A stretch of 39,290 nucleotides of DNA from Candidatus Rokuibacteriota bacterium (lineage in GTDB: Bacteria > Methylomirabilota > Methylomirabilia > Rokubacteriales > CSP1-6), in the NCBI GenBank assembly GCA_023249095.1, contig JAHFDK010000026.1, forward strand, positions 1-39,290. The letters are read 5' to 3'. The notes under the pieces were generated by a model that was given only the letters and a program-made list of their open reading frames with translations, did not search any database and was not told where the DNA came from. Below are positions 8,062 through 14,728 of the stretch, piece by piece (position 1 is the stretch's first letter; the number at the start of each line of letters is the position of its first letter). A program made the position numbers and the translations under genes.

Positions 8062-8969
8062 GTGAGGATCGTCGCGCATGTGGACATGGACGCCTTCTAT
8101 GCCGCCGTCGCGCAGCGGAATCCTGCGCTACGAGATCGGCCGCTCGTTGTCGGAGCCGATCCCAAGGAGGGCCACGGCCGAGGCGTCGTGACGGCGGCGA
8201 GCTACGCGGCCAGACGGTACGGCATCCGCTCGGCCTTGCCGATCTCGCGAGCCTGGCGCCTGGCGGAGGCCGCGCGTCGCCGCGGCGAGCCCGAGACGAT
8301 CTTCGTCCGTGACGATCACGCGCTCTACCGGGAAGTCTCAGCGCGGATCATGGCGATCCTCGTCCCCGCCGGCGACGCCTTCCAGAAGACCAGCGTCGAC
8401 GAAGCATATCTCGAGCTCTCGTCGCTCGGCAGCTTCGACGCCGCAGTCGAGCGCGCCCGCCAGCTCAAGGCGGAGATCGTGAGCCAGGAAGGCCTGACCG
8501 CCTCGGTGGGTATAGGCCCCAACAAGCTCGTCGCCAAGATCGCGTCCGATTTTCAGAAGCCCGACGGGCTCACGGTCGTGCGAGCGGAGGAGGTCCAGCC
8601 GTTTCTCGATCCGTTGCGGATCCGGGTCATCCCGGGGATCGGACCCAAGACCGAGCGTTTTCTGCACGAGCGTCACATCCGGACCGTCGCCGATCTCAGG
8701 ACGCTCGAGCGGGCGCAGCTCGCGGAGTGGTTCGGCCGCTGGGGCGAGGACCTCTTCGCCAAGGCCCGCGGACGGTCACGGTGACCGTCCGCTTCGAGAA
8801 TTTCATCACCTTCGCGCGTTCGCGGACCGGCCGCGAGGCGTGGACGAGCGCGGAGGCCCTGTGCGCGGAGGCGCTCGACCTACTCCTGCCCGTCCTCGAC
8901 GACCGCGAGAATCCCCGGCACCGCAAGCTCCGCCTCATCGGCGTCCGCGCGGAGAAGCTCTCCCGCTGA
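8062..8969 (+). pseudogene. dinB: dinB, DNA polymerase IV, with internal deletion and frameshift
   Basis: The first frame (GTG 8062 to TGA 8784, 240 residues) is a good Y-family polymerase catalytic core: MRIVAHVDMDAFYAAV at the start, the catalytic SVDEAYLE, SVGIGPNKLVAKIASD, and the helix-hairpin-helix IPGIGPKTERFL. ATG at 8026 is an alternative start. The frame ends abruptly after FAKARG. From about 8770 another frame continues with the end of the little-finger domain (TVTVTVRFENFITFARS ... KLRLIGVRAEKL) up to TGA 8969. About 80-100 residues that normally connect these parts are missing and the frame is shifted. The joint lies in a 12-bp inverted repeat. Translesion synthesis by this copy is unlikely because DNA contacts by the little finger are lost. 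Confidence 0.8.
8768..8792. repeat. Perfect 12-bp inverted repeat at the dinB deletion joint
   Basis: Arms GCGGACGGTCAC (8768-8779) and GTGACCGTCCGC (8781-8792) are exact reverse complements around a single G at 8780. The premature TGA of the polymerase frame (8782-8784) falls in the right arm. Such a tight palindrome can promote replication slippage. Confidence 0.85.
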
Positions 8970-9056
8970 TTCGCCTTCTCCCCGGGCCAGGAGGAAGAGC
9001 GCCTTTCGCGCCCGCCGGTACATGCCGCTCGGCCGCCTCTCTAACATCCAATGGAT

Positions 9057-9950
9057 CTAATAGAGGATGGGCCCCGAGGGGAGGTAGAGCTCAGGCCGGC
9101 CGAACGGCCGCGAGGCGAGGAAGACCGCGAGCTCGCCGATTCGGAAGCCGCAGCCGACCAGCGCCTCGAGCAGGGAAGCGCAGGCGCCGGGGACGCGCAC
9201 CGTCACGTTTCCCCCGCCGCCCGCGTTTGCGGCCGCCGCCACCGCCTGGAGGAGCGCCGTCTCGTCGCGCCCCGCCGCCGGTCCGATCCGCTCCCCCCGC
9301 CGATAGGCGAAGGCAGTGAGCTCGCCGCCGCGCTCGATCGCCACCGCCGCGCTGGCGTCGCCCCGCCAGTGGGCCAGGTCGTCGGCGCGGCCGTGGCCGA
9401 AGGCCTCGGCGGTCAGCTTCTCAGCGGCGCCGGGATCGCACGGCAACTCCCGCTCCCGCGCGTCGAGCCCGACCCGCGCCCTGAGCCGCGCCACCGCCGC
9501 GGCATCCCCCTCCAGGCGGTAGATCGGCCAGCGCGGCGCCATCCCGGCCATCACGTAGCGGGCCTGGGCGCGCGGGTCGAGCGTGGCCCAGGTGCAGCGC
9601 ACCTCCGCACCGCGCGCCTCACCGTAGGCCAAGGCCCGCTCGAGCAAGGCCCGCCCCAGGCCCCGCCCCTGGTTGCCGGGAAGCACGAAGAACATGGACA
9701 GGTACCACACCCGGCCGCGGACCAGGGCCGAGACCATGCCACGGATCCGCCCCTCCTCGACGGCGCAGAAGTAGCCGTCGGGGTCGCTGGCCAGCCCCGC
9801 CCGGGCATCGCTCGCCACCGGGGCGTCGGCAGGCCTCGCCGCCGGCCGGCCTCTGCGCACCAGGAGGTCGTTGCTCGAGGCGACGTGCACCCGCCAGACC
9901 TCCTCGAGGTCGTCCGGCCGGACCTTGCGGATATGCGGCTCGCCGCTCAC
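9057..9950 (-). CDS. GNAT family N-acetyltransferase with a second, degenerate GNAT-like half
   Basis: The 297-residue product starts VSGEPHIRKVRPDDLEEVWRVH, a standard GNAT first strand. The acetyl-CoA pyrophosphate loop is clear as LPGNQGRGLGRALLERAL (about residues 105-122). Residues from about 150 onward (GMAPRWPIYRLEGD ... FRIGELAVFLAS) look like a second GNAT fold without an intact CoA motif, a layout known in two-domain acetyltransferases. The frame is open to 10106, but that part is Arg/Ser/Pro-rich and unlike the family, so GTG 9950 is preferred. The substrate is unknown. It converges on the broken dinB gene. Confidence 0.8.
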   Translation of the reverse strand: MSGEPHIRKVRPDDLEEVWRVHVASSNDLLVRRGRPAARPADAPVASDARAGLASDPDGYFCAVEEGRIRGMVSALVRGRVWYLSMFFVLPGNQGRGLGRALLERALAYGEARGAEVRCTWATLDPRAQARYVMAGMAPRWPIYRLEGDAAAVARLRARVGLDARERELPCDPGAAEKLTAEAFGHGRADDLAHWRGDASAAVAIERGGELTAFAYRRGERIGPAAGRDETALLQAVAAAANAGGGGNVTVRVPGACASLLEALVGCGFRIGELAVFLASRPFGRPELYLPSGPILY

Positions 9951-10141
9951 GGGCGCATCATACAATGCACGCTCGCCTGCCGCGGACCGCTCGCGCGCCG
10001 GCGGCGGCGACCGCCGCAGGTTGGTCGGGGTCGAAGGGCGCTCGCCGTGCCGGGCACCAGCGGAATGCAGACAACGGACGCCGCGCGGATTGTTACTCGA
10101 CGCCATTCACAGCGAGCAAGTCACGATTGCTTCCTCGCGGC

Positions 10142-10170
10142 ACCCAGACTTCACCCAGGAATTATCCAGG
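10142..10170 (+). repeat. Direct repeat DR, copy 1
   Basis: The 25 bases at 10146-10170 (core AGACTTCACCCAGGAATTA) recur at 18028-18052 with one mismatch. The 20 bases 10142-10161 recur exactly at 10374-10393. No known repeat family is recognised; it could be an attachment-type repeat or the tail of a lost integrase gene. Confidence 0.75.
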
Positions 10171-10276
10171 AAGTTGCTCCCAACGAGAACCAAAGAGGCC
10201 CAAAGGCGACGCCGTGAGAAGCTCTAATTTACGAGGCGTTGTTTGTGGCGCCTTGGCTCCAGTCTTGATTTGGAAA

Positions 10277-10323
10277 GGGCTCATAACCCAAAGGTCGCGG
10301 GTTCAAATCCAGCCCCCGCAACC
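10277..10323 (+). pseudogene. 3' fragment of initiator tRNA-Met (attachment-site remnant)
   Basis: From GGGCTCATAACCC (anticodon stem-loop with CAT) through AAAGGTCG, the T-arm GGGTTCAAATCC, the 3' acceptor strand CCCCCGCA and an encoded CCA, this matches the 3' part of bacterial initiator tRNA-Met. The matching 5' acceptor strand (TGCGGGG) and a D-arm are absent from the bases upstream. The fragment is therefore not a functional tRNA. A 3' piece starting at the anticodon arm is what remains at the far end of an element integrated into a tRNA gene. On that reading the element lay to the left and the original flank lies to the right. Confidence 0.75.
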
Positions 10324-10334
10324 ATGAACGACGA

Positions 10335-10373
10335 GGGGTTAGCGGACCTTGCAGCCGCTAACCCCTTTCGTTT
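10335..10373 (+). terminator. Intrinsic terminator behind the tRNA fragment
   Basis: An 11-bp perfect stem, GGGGTTAGCGG (10335-10345) with CCGCTAACCCC (10355-10365), encloses a 9-base loop and is followed by TTTCGTTT. It starts 11 bases after the CCA of the tRNA fragment, where a tRNA terminator is expected. This supports the idea that the sequence to the right is the original tRNA flank. Confidence 0.82.
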
Positions 10374-10393
10374 ACCCAGACTTCACCCAGGAA
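10374..10393 (+). repeat. Direct repeat DR, copy 2
   Basis: Twenty bases identical to 10142-10161, placed immediately after the terminator. Copies 1 and 2 therefore bracket the tRNA fragment at a distance of 232 bases. Confidence 0.75.
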
Positions 10394-10437
10394 ACGGTTC
10401 GCTGGGCTGGGTGCGCCTCGAACGGTTGGAACCAACG

Positions 10438-10750
10438 TTGCGGACGCACGCGGCTGCCACGGCTTCGCGCGCCTGCGGTGCACCGACTGCGCGTTCGAGC
10501 GACTCGTCCCCTTCTCCTGCAAGAGCCGGGGTTCTGCCCGAGTTGCGGCGGACGGCGCATGACGGAGTGCGCCGCCCGCCTCGTCGACGAGGTGCTGCCG
10601 CTGGGTGCCCGTGCGCCAGTGGGTGCTGAGTCTTCCGTATCGTCTTCGCTATCTGCTGGCGTGGGACCACGCGCTGGCGCGCACGGTGCTCGGCGTGTTC
10701 GTGCGGGTGCTGCTGGGCTTCCAGCGCCTCCGCGCGCGCCTGTACCGGCC
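10438..10750 (+). pseudogene. IS91-family transposase, N-terminal fragment with frameshifts
   Basis: Read across three frames, this stretch encodes the zinc-binding start of an IS91-type (Y2) transposase. The pieces are GCHGFARLRCTDCAFERLVP and FSCKSRG (to about 10530), GFCPSCGGRRMTECAARLVD and EVLPLG (to about 10605), then VRQWVLSLPYRLRYLLAWDH and ALARTVLGVFVRVLLGFQ (10611 to about 10750). The Cys pairs of the zinc-binding domain are kept, but two frameshifts break it. The catalytic domain with the paired tyrosines is missing. It ends a few bases before the stop of the second GNAT copy, so it may mark the edge of a duplicated or moved segment. Confidence 0.72.
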
Positions 10751-10754
10751 ACGC

Positions 10755-11393
10755 CTATTTCGTGGATGCCGGCTGGAGCCGAGCCGCGCCGCTTGTCGCG
10801 AGCGGCCACACGTAGCGATCCCACGTGAGACCGACCACTTCCACTTGGCCGGCGGCTCGCGCGCCCGACCGTTCGGCGACGCGCCGCGAGCGGGCGTTCT
10901 GCGGAAGAATGGCCGAGATCGCGTACGACAGCCGCAGAACGTCGCGCGCGTAGTCGCGAACGCAACGCGCCGCTTCGGTCGCGAAACCCTGGCCCCAGAC
11001 GGCGGGGTCGAACGTGTAGCCGAGCTCACACTCGAAGGTCAGCGCGACGCCAGCGGGCGCCTGTGCGCGCCCGAACCATCCTCTGCGAATCCCGTGCTCG
11101 GGTGCCGCGGATTCGACAACGAGGTCCATCAAGCCGCAGCGCCCGATGAGCGCTCCGTCTTCCTTGCGCAGGACCGCGAGAGAGCCGAGCGCGAGCTGCT
11201 CATAGCTCGCGAGAGTGTACTGCAACCATGCGGCCGTCTCTTCGGGAGAGCGCGGCCGGCCTCCGGGATAAAGATGCTGCGCGACTACGGGGAGCGCGTG
11301 GAGGCGAGTGAAGAACGGCAGATCGTCCGGCGCGATCCGGCGCAGCACGAGGCGAGCCGACTCCAGCGGGTCTGTGCCGTGCGCCAGGGTCAT
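10755..11393 (-). CDS. GNAT (RimJ/RimL-type) N-acetyltransferase, copy B
   Basis: This 212-residue protein is collinear without gaps with the copy at 3098-3736 and about 80 percent identical by eye, including the tail QPAST. The acetyl-CoA motif reads GYTFDPAVWGQGFATEAAR. The ATG at 11393 lacks a good ribosome-binding site. The upstream bases keep a short stretch resembling the last codons of the MFS gene that precedes copy A (around 11425-11440), so the ancestral unit was probably MFS plus GNAT and the transporter was lost here. Between its stop and the tRNA scar lies an IS91 fragment. Whether this orphan copy is expressed cannot be told. Confidence 0.78.
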   Translation of the reverse strand: MTLAHGTDPLESARLVLRRIAPDDLPFFTRLHALPVVAQHLYPGGRPRSPEETAAWLQYTLASYEQLALGSLAVLRKEDGALIGRCGLMDLVVESAAPEHGIRRGWFGRAQAPAGVALTFECELGYTFDPAVWGQGFATEAARCVRDYARDVLRLSYAISAILPQNARSRRVAERSGARAAGQVEVVGLTWDRYVWPLATSGAARLQPASTK

Positions 11394-11542
11394 TGTGAAG
11401 ACGCCTTCATGTCGCTCGCATTGTAGAGCCTTTCGCGGAGTCGGATCGATAGCCGCGACTGCGCACTAGGCCGAGAACGTGAACACAGCGCCGAGCAGTA
11501 TCCTCGCGCCGAGGATCGCCGGCCGCGAGCTCGAGACCGACA

Positions 11543-11581
11543 CCACATGAGTTGCAGAAGCGAGCTCCCGGGCGGGTTCTC
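11543..11581 (-). pseudogene. Zinc-ribbon remnant of a class III cyclase gene (fragment 1)
   Basis: Minus-strand reading with one frameshift gives ENPPG followed by ARFCNSCG, the second half of the zinc-ribbon that opens many class III adenylate/guanylate cyclase proteins. About 35 of these bases match the fragment at 17903-17941. Nothing else of the gene remains. Confidence 0.5.
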
Positions 11582-11604
11582 ATCAAGGGGTTACCTCCGA
11601 TCGC

Positions 11605-11632
11605 TTGACAAGGGCGGGCCAGTTGCTATATT
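11605..11632 (+). promoter_or_regulatory. Sigma-70-type promoter of the arsR operon
   Basis: The -35 box is TTGACA (11605-11610) and the -10 box is TATATT (11627-11632) with a 16-base spacer. It is among the best consensus matches seen in this GC-rich window. Transcription would start near 11639, giving a leader of roughly a dozen bases before the ATG at 11652. Confidence 0.75.
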
Positions 11633-11652
11633 CAACCCATAGGTTGAATATA
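11627..11652. promoter_or_regulatory. ArsR-type operator palindrome over the -10 box and start codon
   Basis: TATATTCAACC (11627-11637) and GGTTGAATATA (11642-11652) form a perfect 11-bp inverted repeat around CATA. The left arm contains the -10 box and the right arm ends on the first base of the ATG. A dimeric ArsR-family repressor bound here would block RNA polymerase, so negative autoregulation is the likely mode. Confidence 0.8.
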
Positions 11653-11981
11653 TGACGACCCCTGTTCTCGACCTCGCCTTCGCGGCGCTCTCGGACCCGA
11701 CGCGCCGAGAGATCGTCCAACGGCTGGCGAAGGGCGCCGCGCGTGTGACCGACCTCGCCCAGCCCTTCGACATGTCGTTCAACGCCGTCTCGAAGCACGT
11801 GATGGTGCTCGAGCGCGCCGGGCTGGTGCGGCGCACGCGGGCAGGCCGCGAGCACCATATCGCCCTCGATCCGAAGCCGATCCGGCGCATCGCGGGCTGG
11901 GCCTCCCGCTACGAGCGGTTTTGGAGCGACCGCCTCGACAAGCTCGAGGCATTCCTCAAAGCGAACAGAAAGAGAGATTGA
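11652..11981 (+). CDS. ArsR-family winged-helix repressor
   Basis: This 109-residue protein has the ArsR winged-helix fold: ALSDPTRREIVQRLAKG (helix 1-2), then the recognition region VTDLAQPFDMSFNAVSKHVMVLERAGLVRRTRAGREHHIAL (about residues 30-72). No metal-binding Cys pair (ELCVC) is present, so it belongs to the group that senses something other than arsenite. In this group the next gene is often an AHSA1-type SRPBCC protein, as here. The gene is driven by a TTGACA/TATATT promoter covered by a perfect palindrome that reaches its start codon. The stop is two bases before the ATG of the next gene. Confidence 0.9.
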   Translation: MTTPVLDLAFAALSDPTRREIVQRLAKGAARVTDLAQPFDMSFNAVSKHVMVLERAGLVRRTRAGREHHIALDPKPIRRIAGWASRYERFWSDRLDKLEAFLKANRKRD

Positions 11982-11983
11982 CG

Positions 11984-12430
11984 ATGCCTACTGCCGGAAC
12001 GAGCCCGACCACCCCCCGCCTCCGGATCACGGTCCCCCGCCGGATCGAAGCTTCGCCCGAGGAGGTCTTCGACGCGTGGGCCGAACCCGACCTGTTCAGG
12101 CGCTGGTTCGAGCCGCACCGGGCCATTCTCCGCAAGGCCGCGGTCGACGAGCTTTGGTATTGGGAGGCGGACCATGCCGGCCGTCTGTGGGCACACTACT
12201 GCCGCTACCTGTGCGTGGAGCGCCCGCGGCTGTTGGAGTTCGCGTGGATGTCGGAAGCGACGCGCGGGCTCGAGTCCCGGGTGACCGTCGAGATGACGCT
12301 GTCCCGCGGCGCCACCGACCTGGTGTTGACGCACAACGGGCTCCCCGACGACGAAATGGGCCGCGGCCACGAGGAGGGCTGGAAGCACTTCACCGGCATC
12401 CTGGCCGAGAAGATCAAAGGGCTGCGGTGA
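11984..12430 (+). CDS. SRPBCC / AHSA1 (Aha1 C-terminal-like) domain protein
   Basis: This 148-residue single-domain START-like protein shows the typical opening RITVPRRIEASPEEVFDAWAEPDLFRRWF and the closing helix GRGHEEGWKHFTGILAEKI. The fold forms a hydrophobic cavity for small ligands; its bacterial role is usually unknown. The ATG at 11984 lies two bases after the arsR stop, giving tight coupling. The frame is open further upstream inside arsR, but the family N-terminus fits this start. It could bind or process the ligand sensed by the ArsR protein, or help detoxify it. Confidence 0.87.
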   Translation: MPTAGTSPTTPRLRITVPRRIEASPEEVFDAWAEPDLFRRWFEPHRAILRKAAVDELWYWEADHAGRLWAHYCRYLCVERPRLLEFAWMSEATRGLESRVTVEMTLSRGATDLVLTHNGLPDDEMGRGHEEGWKHFTGILAEKIKGLR

Positions 12431-12536
12431 GGAGCCGGGACCGCGAGAGTGCCGGAACCGAGCGAGGAGTTCGCCACCCGGCGCTGCTCGGACTCCTGAA
12501 GACCCACGTCGGGAGAGCTTGAAAAGGAGGGATCAC

Positions 12537-13265
12537 ATGACAACCCACAAGGTGGTGAAGCACGACGAGTGGCTCGCGGCACGGAAGAAGCACCTGGCGA
12601 AGGAGAAGGAGTTCACCCGGATGCGTGACCAGCTGAGCCGGGAGCGGCGCGATCTGCCCTGGGAGCTCGTCGAAAAGCAATACACCTTCCAGGGCGAGCG
12701 CGGGACGCAGACGCTCAGCGACGTCTTCGAGGGACGCGGCCAGCTGGTTGTCTATCACGCGATGTTCAATCCCGACACCGCGGGGCCTCATACGACCTGG
12801 ACGGCCGACGCGCCGTGCTTCGTCTGCTCCTTCTGGATGGACAACTTCAACGGCATCACCGTCCACCTGAACCACCGCGACATCACAATGGCCGCGGTCT
12901 CACGGGCTCCCTACCCGAAGCTTGCCGCCTACAAAAAACGGATGGGCTGGGGCTTTCCGTGGCTGTCATCGCTCGGCAGCGACTTCAACCTGGACTATCG
13001 CGTCTCTTTCACCGATGAGGAGCTGAAGGCCGAGAAGGTCGACTACAACTACCGGCTCCGCCCGTGGGGGCTGACTGAGGCACCCGGCATCAGCGTGTTC
13101 CTGAAGGACGGCGGCCAGATCTACCACACGTACTCAACCTATGAGCGTGGGCTCGACATGTTGAACGTCGCCTATCACTACATGGATCTCGTGCCGAAGG
13201 GCCGCGATGAGGGCGACTCCGGCGCGGATCGGTGGGTTCGCCGTCGCGACGAGTATCAGGACTGA
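12537..13265 (+). CDS. DUF899 thioredoxin-like protein
   Basis: This 242-residue protein has the DUF899 signature: HDEWLAARKKHLAKEKEFTRMRDQLSRERRDLPWE at the start, then VVYHAMFNPD and CFVCSFWMDNFNGI (a CxxC-type site near residue 95), and ISVFLKDGGQIYHTYSTYERGLD near the end. The family has a thioredoxin-like fold and is otherwise uncharacterised. The ATG at 12537 follows AAAGGAGGGATCAC, a strong ribosome-binding site; an upstream start at 12519 would put that site inside the gene. It sits 106 bases after the SRPBCC gene and likely belongs to the same operon. Its stop overlaps the next start as TGATG. Confidence 0.88.
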   Translation: MTTHKVVKHDEWLAARKKHLAKEKEFTRMRDQLSRERRDLPWELVEKQYTFQGERGTQTLSDVFEGRGQLVVYHAMFNPDTAGPHTTWTADAPCFVCSFWMDNFNGITVHLNHRDITMAAVSRAPYPKLAAYKKRMGWGFPWLSSLGSDFNLDYRVSFTDEELKAEKVDYNYRLRPWGLTEAPGISVFLKDGGQIYHTYSTYERGLDMLNVAYHYMDLVPKGRDEGDSGADRWVRRRDEYQD

Positions 13266-14062
13266 TGTACGGCGGCCGGCTCCTTGGGGCGATCGGGCTC
13301 GTCAGGCAAGCGAGGCCGGGCGGATTCTGTCCAGCGTGCCGAGTGCTGATGAAGGCCCGCGACGCCAGACAGGAACTGGCCAAGCCCATGGTGGCCGCCT
13401 TGGTCGTCCTCGCTGGCGCCGGCGTTGCCTGGGCGGCCATGGTCCACCATTCGCGCGCCATGGCCGGAATGGACATGGGCCTCGGCCCGATCGAGTCCTT
13501 CGCTGCGACCTGGGTCGTGATGATGGCGGCGATGATGTTGCCCTCCGCGATCCCGGTGGTCCTCGAGTTCGCACGAACGGCCGAAGGGCGAAGGGGATGG
13601 CAGGTCGCCACGGGAGTGCTTGCGGTCACGTACCTGGGCGTGTGGCTGATGTTCGGCGTGGTGTGCTATGCGATCTACACGGCCGCGAGAATGCCCTGGC
13701 CCAACCAGGGTGTGGTGGTTGGACTGGCTCTGGCTCTGGCCGGCGTCTACTCCGTCAGTCCGATCAAACGGGCGAGCCAGGCTCGCTGCCGCGAGCTGTG
13801 CGCGCTGCATGGGCCGCTGCCCTTCAACCTGATGCGGAGCGCCGCTGTCGCAGGCGCGCGCTACGGCCTCAGCTGCCTTGGATGCAGCGCGGCGCTCATG
13901 ATGGCCATGGTCCTTATCGGGATGTCCAGTCTGTGGTGGGCGGTGATCCTGGGCATCGTCGTCCTCATCTACAAGTTCGCGCCTCCGCTGCGAATGCGAT
14001 ATGAACTGGTCCTTTCGCTCGCTCTGGTGGCTCTCGGCGTGGCTTACCTCACAATGGCTTGA
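13265..14062 (+). CDS. DUF2182 integral membrane protein
   Basis: This 265-residue protein has about six to seven hydrophobic helices and the DUF2182 core WVVMMAAMMLPSAIPVVLEF (about residues 81-100), Met-rich with MVHHSRAMAGMDMG just before it, plus GLSCLGCSAALMMAMVLIGMSSLWW in the C-terminal half. The Met, His and Cys clusters suggest metal (perhaps copper) contact; this is inference from composition. The ATG at 13265 overlaps the DUF899 stop by one base (TGATG). A later Met at residue 29 (MKARDARQE) is an alternative closer to the usual family start. It is the last gene of the ArsR operon. Confidence 0.82.
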   Translation: MYGGRLLGAIGLVRQARPGGFCPACRVLMKARDARQELAKPMVAALVVLAGAGVAWAAMVHHSRAMAGMDMGLGPIESFAATWVVMMAAMMLPSAIPVVLEFARTAEGRRGWQVATGVLAVTYLGVWLMFGVVCYAIYTAARMPWPNQGVVVGLALALAGVYSVSPIKRASQARCRELCALHGPLPFNLMRSAAVAGARYGLSCLGCSAALMMAMVLIGMSSLWWAVILGIVVLIYKFAPPLRMRYELVLSLALVALGVAYLTMA

Positions 14063-14131
14063 GACGGACGGGGCACGACGACCTCGGCGACCAGGTTTCC
14101 ACCGCTCCGACCAGTGCACAGCGGCGCAGCA

Positions 14132-14251
14132 TTGGAAGCTCTGAGGAAGCGTCGCGACCTGTCCATCTCCGATCTCGAATCCGATCTGGCGATCTCGCGG
14201 TTCGGCGTGGTGAAGCACCTGGTGGTGTTGCAGCGTTCGGCGCCCGAGTAG
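14132..14251 (+). pseudogene. Possible ArsR-type helix-turn-helix remnant
   Basis: Forty codons from TTG 14132 to TAG 14251 read LEALRKRRDLSISDLESDLA then ISRFGVVKHLVVLQRSAPE, which looks like the winged-helix recognition region of an ArsR protein (compare SRFGVMKHLRVLEEAGL). It lacks the first helix and the wing, so it is at most a leftover. No ribosome-binding site is visible. Confidence 0.35.
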
Positions 14252-14728
14252 GGAAGGTCAGCACGGCCACCAGCGTGATGACCGGTCGCTTCCCCTCACA
14301 GAACGAGCGTGCGGAATTACCGCACTCGGTTCCTCAGACACGACTCACCACTCCGGCGGCCCTGGCCTCGGCCACGGCCACGCCGCTCGCGCTGCCGTAA
14401 CCCCCAGCCCCGCCGTGCACTCCTGACGCGCTTCGGTGGCGCGGCCTAGTCGCCGTCTGCCCCGCGCGGGGAGGCGCTTGACGGGCTCTCCTGCTGCTGC
14501 CCGACAATCCTCGTGCCAATTAACGGGCTCGTGCCGGAGAGGCCGCGGCTGCGAGGGGCATTCCTGGGGCCGAGGAGCGGCGCGGGCACCCGCGCCGCCA
14601 GCTGCGCGCGACCGATAAGGGTCATTTGTTCACCAGATCGGTCCGCGTGATGCCTTGGGAGCAGGCCCAGCACCGCATGTGGCGCCTCCGGGCCATAGGG
14701 GAGCACGCGCGGTGCCTAGGCTCTCGCG
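14252..14728. other. Intergenic stretch without a supported gene
   Basis: Between the ArsR-like remnant and the AhpD-like gene, short frames exist on both strands but none has a family motif or convincing ribosome-binding site. I see no repeat, RNA gene or terminator here. Confidence 0.5.

Noticed and set aside
9951..9975. TATGAT six bases before the GTG of the acetyltransferase gene, as a leaderless promoter.
   Set aside because: No -35 element at the right spacing and a single hexamer is weak evidence.
10247..10276. A complete tRNA ending at 10323.
   Set aside because: The bases where the 5' acceptor strand and D-arm should be do not pair with the 3' half.
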